Source of the DNA: Promethearchaeota archaeon
GTDB lineage: Archaea; Asgardarchaeota; Lokiarchaeia; Sigyniarchaeales; SOKP01
Direction: 5' to 3'
Length of the DNA stretch: 10,386 bases
Assembly: GCA_030605895.1 (NCBI GenBank)
Contig: JAUWHL010000125.1
Location: 1 to 10,386, forward strand
Made by a program: the position numbers and the translations under genes. This document shows positions 6,000 through 10,386 of the stretch, in pieces (within the stretch, counting starts at the first letter, position 1; each line of letters opens with the position of its first letter). The notes under the pieces are model-generated. The model worked only from the letters and a program-made list of their open reading frames with translations, did not search any database and had not been told where the DNA came from.

Positions 6000-6105
6000 A
6001 CAAATCTCATTGTTTTTTTTATGGATATGAATATTAATAAAGAATTAAGCAAATTTAATTCTTAATATATTTTATTCTAAAAAATTTAAATCATACTTAA
6101 ATAAC
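6000..6105. promoter_or_regulatory. Divergent eno/rfcS promoter region with a 9-bp inverted repeat
   Basis: This 106-base gap separates two divergent starts. A perfect inverted repeat AAGAATTAA (6040-6048) and TTAATTCTT (6055-6063) is spaced by six bases, and it sits roughly midway, where an operator could affect both genes. AATATATTTT (6064-6073) is a candidate TATA element for rfcS. It lies about 35 bases from ATG 6106, which suggests a very short leader. Neither is proven. Confidence 0.4.
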
Positions 6106-7077
6106 ATGATCGTTGAGAATCGACCATGGGTTGAGAAATATCGACCTAGAGTGCTAGATGATGTAGTAAATCAGCAGGGAATTATCAAACGCTTAAAACA
6201 ATTTATAAAAGATAAATCTATGCCTCATCTTATTTTTGCAGGTCCCGCAGGAACCGGAAAAACAACTTCTGCGTTAGCAATGGTAAGAGAATTATATGGA
6301 AGAAAGATGGCCGTAAATAGGACTTATTTAGAATTAAATGCTAGTGATGCTCGTGGAATTGATGTGATCAGAACTTATATCAAAGATTTTGCAAAAGCAC
6401 GGCCCCCTGTAGATATCCCCTATAAAGTGCTAATCCTTGATGAAGCTGATAACATGACGGCTCCTGCCCAGCAAGCTTTAAGGAGAACTATGGAGAAATA
6501 TACTAAGAACTGTCGAATGGTTTTAATATGCAATTATTCAAATAAAATAATCCCTCCAATTCAATCAAGGTGTGTAGTATTCAGATTTGCTTATCTAAAT
6601 GATATAGATATTAAAAGTAGAGTAAAATATGTAGCAAAACAAGAAAAAATTACTTTAGCTCCTGGAGGGTTGAATGCAATAATAGAAGTTTCTCGAGGTG
6701 ATTGTAGAAGAGCAATAAATTATTTACAATCATGTGGTACAATTTCTAAAAAAATAGATGAAGAGATTGTTTTTCGTGTTGCTGGAGAAGTACCTCCTGA
6801 TAAAATAAAGATAATTTTAAATACTGCAATAGAAGGGCAGTTACTATTATCTATCAAACTTTTAAATGATTTAATAAAGGAATATGGGCTTTCAGGTCAA
6901 AATATTATAAAAAATCTACATAGAGAGATTTATGAACTGAAAGTTAAAGAAACTCTAAAAATCGAACTCTCAAAATTACTAGCTGAATTTGAATTTCGCC
7001 TAAGTCAAGGTGGAACAGAAGAGATTCAACTTCAAGCTCTATTGGCTAAAATCGTCATGCTGCAAAGCTCTGAATAA
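6106..7077 (+). CDS. rfcS: Replication factor C small subunit (clamp-loader ATPase)
   Basis: This 323-residue AAA+ protein is the small subunit of the archaeal clamp loader, which opens PCNA and places it on primed DNA. It opens with the RFC-typical RPWVEKYRPRVLDDVVNQ (6-23). Walker A is GPAGTGKTT (46-54), Walker B is LILDEAD (109-115) followed by NMTAPAQQALRRTME, the arginine-finger motif SRC is at 154-156, and the sensor-2 block RGDCRRAINYLQ is at 197-208. The C-terminal collar region is helical. Length is normal and there is no intein, although archaeal RFC genes often carry one in the Walker A region. ATG 6106 fits the family start exactly. Its last 39 bases overlap the 3' end of truA on the other strand. 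The large subunit gene is not in the window. Confidence 0.97.
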   Translation: MIVENRPWVEKYRPRVLDDVVNQQGIIKRLKQFIKDKSMPHLIFAGPAGTGKTTSALAMVRELYGRKMAVNRTYLELNASDARGIDVIRTYIKDFAKARPPVDIPYKVLILDEADNMTAPAQQALRRTMEKYTKNCRMVLICNYSNKIIPPIQSRCVVFRFAYLNDIDIKSRVKYVAKQEKITLAPGGLNAIIEVSRGDCRRAINYLQSCGTISKKIDEEIVFRVAGEVPPDKIKIILNTAIEGQLLLSIKLLNDLIKEYGLSGQNIIKNLHREIYELKVKETLKIELSKLLAEFEFRLSQGGTEEIQLQALLAKIVMLQSSE

Positions 7078-7893
7078 ATAGTTTTTAAGCCCGAATTTAA
7101 TCTCTTTTTTTAAGAAAAAATTATTCATTCTTGCCTTAGACTTTAAATCTTCAATAAATTTAATATTATTATATTTGATATCCCATAAAATTAACCCTTT
7201 AGGATCTGCTGGTTGATAAGAAAAAACTTTCGAGATATCAAATAATTTCAGAAAATCCTCGTAAAGAATTTTACCCTTTCCTAGATCTAAAACTTTTTTT
7301 ATTATTTGTCTGATCTGTTGTCTTAGAAACGATTTACTTTTAAATTGAAATATTAAATAGTCATCTTGAATTGATAATATTACAGAAACCATATCTCTTA
7401 TAGTATTTTTTACATTTGCTTCTGTTTTTGAAAAATTAAGAAAATTATGGCGACCTTCTAAATGTTTGCATGCTTTTTCCATAATATTTATATTTATACC
7501 TGAATTTTTTTGAAGAAAAGAAAATGGTATAGGCACAATGTATATGTAATGTCTTAAAACAGCATCATATCTGGCGGAGAATTCTAATGGTACATTTGCA
7601 TATGCCCAGATGCCAATTTCATTTGGTAAAGCACTATTAATTTCCATTAATATTGGTTCTTTTTCTATAATACATGTGAAACAAGCTCCTCGAGCGGATA
7701 CAAATCGATCAGTTCTACTGGCAAATTCAAATTCTGAATTATTAACCTTATGAATATACCCTCTACTCTTTAATACACTTAAGATTGATTTCTCAATTGT
7801 CAAGAAATTGAGTTGTCTTTGAGATCCATAATACTTTTTTTTCCCAATGTAGTAAATTTTAAAGAGAAACTTAGAATTAGTCATAGAGATCAT
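7039..7893 (-). CDS. truA: TruA-family tRNA pseudouridine synthase
   Basis: This 284-residue protein belongs to the TruA/Pus1/Pus3 family, which makes pseudouridine in tRNA; bacterial TruA acts on positions 38-40, and the archaeal target range is inferred. The catalytic motif is ASRTDRFVSARG (58-69) with D62 as nucleophile; most relatives read GRTDKGVxA, so Phe replaces Gly after the basic residue. FSARYDAVLRHYIYIV (105-120) and KSKSFLRQQIRQIIKKVL (185-202) match the family motifs, and ADPKGLILWDIKY (229-241) is the usual C-terminal strand. About 43 basic and hydrophobic residues follow, more than usual, and the final part is encoded within the overlap with rfcS. Starts at ATG 7893 (MISMTNSK) or ATG 7884 are both possible, and neither has a clear ribosome binding site. 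It is divergent from the STT3 gene. Confidence 0.9.
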   Translation of the reverse strand: MISMTNSKFLFKIYYIGKKKYYGSQRQLNFLTIEKSILSVLKSRGYIHKVNNSEFEFASRTDRFVSARGACFTCIIEKEPILMEINSALPNEIGIWAYANVPLEFSARYDAVLRHYIYIVPIPFSFLQKNSGININIMEKACKHLEGRHNFLNFSKTEANVKNTIRDMVSVILSIQDDYLIFQFKSKSFLRQQIRQIIKKVLDLGKGKILYEDFLKLFDISKVFSYQPADPKGLILWDIKYNNIKFIEDLKSKARMNNFFLKKEIKFGLKNYLFRALQHDDFSQ

Positions 7894-7963
7894 ATCTTTA
7901 ATTTTTTAATAATATGTCCAAATCTCACAAACTCTTTTCATATATTTTTGAATTTTACAAATT

Positions 7964-7991
7964 GTTAAAATTTTAATGTTAAAATTTTAAT
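7964..7991. repeat. Tandem 14-bp repeat, each unit containing a 12-bp palindrome, between truA and stt3
   Basis: GTTAAAATTTTAAT occurs twice back to back (7964-7977 and 7978-7991). Each unit contains the palindrome TTAAAATTTTAA, so the dyads are spaced 14 bases apart. The site lies between the divergent truA and stt3 starts, just upstream of a TATA-like sequence. It could be an operator or simply a short AT-rich duplication. Confidence 0.6.
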
Positions 7992-8004
7992 CTTAAGGAT
8001 TTTT

Positions 8005-8012
8005 TTTATATT
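8005..8012 (+). promoter_or_regulatory. Candidate TATA box for stt3
   Basis: TTTATATT lies about 57 bases before the STT3 start codon. With the usual spacing of about 25 bases to the start site, this would give a leader of roughly 30 bases. The tandem palindromic repeat lies directly upstream. Assignment is tentative because the whole region is AT-rich. Confidence 0.35.
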
Positions 8013-8068
8013 CAATTTTTAATTATGGTTATTAAATTAGTTCGTCATAAAAATTTGAATGTAAAACT

Positions 8069-10386
8069 ATGGTAAAGATCTCTTCTTCACTAAAGAACTT
8101 CCGTGATCGTGTCAGGACATCAATATCAGTAAAAACTAGTAATATTCTATTTTTTATAGCATTATTTTTATTAATAACTCTATCCATTCTTATTAGATTA
8201 AGCCCACTTATTAGAGGGGTAACACTAATTAAAGCATTTGATCCTTGGATCCAATGGTACAATGCTGAATATTTAAACGATCATACACTTTATGAATATT
8301 TTAATTGGACAGATTTTAAAAGCTGGTACCCTGAAGGATATTATAGAGGAAGTCTACGACCCGGTCTAACTTTGACAGTAGTCTCAATATATAAAATTTT
8401 TCATTTTTTTGGATTGCCAATATCATTATATGATATCTGTTTTTACTTTCCGGCATTTATGGGGGGGATAACAGTACTTGTTATGTATTTTTTAGGAAAA
8501 GAAGTACTCAATCGTGCTACAGGATTAGTTGCAGCATTCTTTTTAGCTTTCAGTCCAGGATACTTACAACGTACTACCGCCGGATTTTTCGATAATGAAA
8601 CAATTGGTGTATTTGCTACATTAATGACATTTCTATTCTTTTTAAAGGCAATAAGTGGAGGAAAATTTACACATTCAATAATCGGAGGTATATTTTTAGG
8701 TTATTTGTCATTAAGTTGGGGAGGATATCAATTTGTTTTTTTAATATTCCCTATTCTTTGTGCAATCTTGATTTTAACGAATAAATATAATGAAAATGTA
8801 TTAATATCTTATGCTGGGGTCCAAGGCACAGGGTTACTAATATTTTCGTTATATATAAGATTTAATCATAAAAGTTTATTTTCAGATCTAGATGTTGGAG
8901 GTATTTTTCTTGTTACGATTATTATAATTATATTTCATATCATTTATACAAAAAAGAGCGAACACCCAAAATTATATGATAACTTAATAAATATAATAAA
9001 GTGGGGTTTCATTCCCGCAGTTTTAGTATTTGCAGTGATAATTTGGGTTGCTCCTCAAATTATACCTTTTGGTTTTGGTTCGCGGTTTTTGACAATTCTT
9101 AATCCTCTTTATCGTGAAAATATCGCACTAGTTGCTTCAGTAGCAGAACAAATGCCAAGTGCATGGAGTGTTTTCTATTATAACACGTTAATTCCTTTAA
9201 TTCTTGTACCTTTAGGAGTATATTTCTGTTTCAAAAGATTAAATGCTGCTGATATTTTTGTAATTGCCTTTATTATCTTAATGTACTATTTTACTGGAAG
9301 TATGATTCGTATTATTCTAATTTTTGCTCCAGCAGCAGCATTAGCGGGAGCATATGGTTTGGTTAAGATATTAAAAATATTCGGTAGTTTCTTAGGAGAA
9401 AGAAAAGTTGGAATTAGTAGAAGACGGAAAAGGCAGTTGAAGGAAACATTAGGAAATTCAGAGGTATTTGCTGTTTATATTATTATTGGTTTTTTATGTA
9501 TTGCTCAAGTTGTTCATACAACTGGTATTGCTATTGATCAGATGTCGTATGTACAAATGGTACCTGGTGGTGCTCTTACTGATTGGGAGGGATCTTTAAC
9601 TTGGATGAAAAACAATTTAAAAGGAACAGATGTGGTGGTCTCCTGGTGGGATTACGGTTATTGGCTTACTCCAGTAGGGAATGTAACAACTGTGAATGAT
9701 AATGCTACGAGAAACTCAACTAGGATAGGTCTAACAGGTATGGCATTGATGCAGACTAATGAGATTTACAGTGCTAAAGCATTTAGAAGGCTTCATGCAG
9801 ATTACGTTTTAGTATATTTTGGATTTCTTATCCCACAATTAGGTGGCGACGAGGGAAAATGGACATGGATGGTTCAGATTTGTAATGATAATTATGCAAA
9901 ATATAAACAAATGGGATGGGAAGAAGATAATTGGGCAGAAAACTCTGTTTTCGATGAAAGCCAATATCGAAATGCGACAACTGGATTTGTAGAAGATCAA
10001 TGGTTTGAAAGTCAACTCGTTAAATTAATGTTTGCTGGTGAACCTACCTCAACTGCAGATGCTCAAAATGAACTCCAAGATAGTTATACTAGATCAATAG
10101 AAGGCAGATTGGATGATGATGGAGATACATGGAAATCTCATATACCTGCGAATGGGGAATATGAATCTGAGATATTTATTCCAGAATATATTTCGAAATA
10201 TCACTTAATAAAATTATATAGGATTGATTATACTGTATTGGATTCCAGTTTTGTTATTCAAAATCCAGAAGTTTTTGATAGTGGGTATGCTACTTTTAAA
10301 TTGAAAAATACAGGTAAAAAAGATTTGCTCATTAACGGTGTAGAAATTAATGGAGAAGAATATCCATTTATTATGGGCAATAAGAC
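8069..10386 (+). CDS. aglB: STT3/AglB oligosaccharyltransferase catalytic subunit (3' end outside window)
   Basis: This is the catalytic subunit for N-glycosylation, transferring lipid-linked oligosaccharide to Asn in N-X-S/T on the outer membrane face. ATG 8069 is the only start, since an in-frame TAA lies at 8048-8050. The frame runs unbroken for 772 codons to the window edge. An N-terminal helix (about 25-45) is followed by FDPW with D58 (first acidic motif), DNE at 175-177 (second), many membrane helices to about 485, and SVAE at 357-360 in external loop 5. The soluble C-terminal domain has WWDYGYW (526-532) and a full DK motif, D594-x-x-K597-x-x-x-M601. A basic cytoplasmic loop (about 445-457, ISRRRKRQ) precedes the last helix. 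FDPW, SVAE followed by QMPSAW, and GGDEGKWTWMVQI resemble eukaryotic STT3. A beta-rich segment starting near 720 may be an extra C-terminal domain. Confidence 0.96.
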   Translation, partial: MVKISSSLKNFRDRVRTSISVKTSNILFFIALFLLITLSILIRLSPLIRGVTLIKAFDPWIQWYNAEYLNDHTLYEYFNWTDFKSWYPEGYYRGSLRPGLTLTVVSIYKIFHFFGLPISLYDICFYFPAFMGGITVLVMYFLGKEVLNRATGLVAAFFLAFSPGYLQRTTAGFFDNETIGVFATLMTFLFFLKAISGGKFTHSIIGGIFLGYLSLSWGGYQFVFLIFPILCAILILTNKYNENVLISYAGVQGTGLLIFSLYIRFNHKSLFSDLDVGGIFLVTIIIIIFHIIYTKKSEHPKLYDNLINIIKWGFIPAVLVFAVIIWVAPQIIPFGFGSRFLTILNPLYRENIALVASVAEQMPSAWSVFYYNTLIPLILVPLGVYFCFKRLNAADIFVIAFIILMYYFTGSMIRIILIFAPAAALAGAYGLVKILKIFGSFLGERKVGISRRRKRQLKETLGNSEVFAVYIIIGFLCIAQVVHTTGIAIDQMSYVQMVPGGALTDWEGSLTWMKNNLKGTDVVVSWWDYGYWLTPVGNVTTVNDNATRNSTRIGLTGMALMQTNEIYSAKAFRRLHADYVLVYFGFLIPQLGGDEGKWTWMVQICNDNYAKYKQMGWEEDNWAENSVFDESQYRNATTGFVEDQWFESQLVKLMFAGEPTSTADAQNELQDSYTRSIEGRLDDDGDTWKSHIPANGEYESEIFIPEYISKYHLIKLYRIDYTVLDSSFVIQNPEVFDSGYATFKLKNTGKKDLLINGVEINGEEYPFIMGNK

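Noticed and set aside
6238..6270. Possible intein in the RFC Walker A region, a known archaeal insertion site
   Set aside because: The Walker A motif is continuous and the protein has normal length, so no intein is present.
8032..8262. Minus-strand open frame at the start of the STT3 gene
   Set aside because: It overlaps the N-terminal helix and FDPW motif of STT3, which is clearly the coding strand; the antisense product shows no motif.
1..10386. Mobile element, CRISPR array, prophage or a clearly novel multi-gene system
   Set aside because: No transposase, integrase, spaced direct repeats or toxin/defence gene was seen; apart from the 72-residue protein, every gene fits a known family or architecture.

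Overview
The window looks like chromosomal DNA from an Asgard archaeon (Promethearchaeota), most likely of the Lokiarchaeia type. It is very AT-rich. It combines plainly archaeal information-processing genes (Rpo11, Csl4, RFC small subunit, archaeal-type TruA, DUF99) with features typical of Asgard genomes: an Arf-like small GTPase, a large Ig-like surface protein anchored by a C-terminal membrane helix, and an STT3 oligosaccharyltransferase whose motifs read much like the eukaryotic enzyme. The lineage is inferred from gene content and protein style; no rRNA gene is present to confirm it.

Layout from left to right. (1) Bases 2-655, plus strand: the C-terminal end of a surface protein, followed by long T-tracts. 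(2) About 902-1381, plus: an Arf-family GTPase whose 5' end has no usable start codon in frame. (3) 1398-3912, minus: a five-gene RNA/transcription cluster, transcribed in the order csl4, an unknown 72-residue protein, rpo11, an RNase III-like protein, and a DUF99 (endonuclease V homologue) protein. (4) 4027-4674, plus, divergent from csl4: a METTL5-type rRNA adenine methyltransferase. (5) 4695-5999, minus: enolase. (6) 6106-7077, plus: the RFC small subunit, whose 3' end overlaps convergently with truA (7039-7893, minus). (7) 8069 to the right edge, plus: STT3/AglB, open at the window end.

The genes fall into a few functional groups. The csl4-to-DUF99 block joins RNA synthesis (Rpo11), RNA decay (the exosome cap subunit Csl4) and two putative nuclease-fold proteins, and METTL5 and TruA add rRNA and tRNA modification. 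RFC loads the sliding clamp for replication. STT3 would N-glycosylate secreted proteins such as the surface protein at the left edge, which carries four N-X-S/T sequons. The Arf-like GTPase is probably part of the Asgard membrane or signalling repertoire.

I see no mobile element, CRISPR array, tRNA, rRNA or prophage, and nothing that forms a clear new defence or biosynthetic system. The observations most worth a second look are the missing start of the GTPase, the roughly 70-residue acidic tail on Rpo11, the unknown small gene between csl4 and rpo11, the eukaryote-like STT3, and a tandem palindromic repeat in the truA/stt3 intergenic region.
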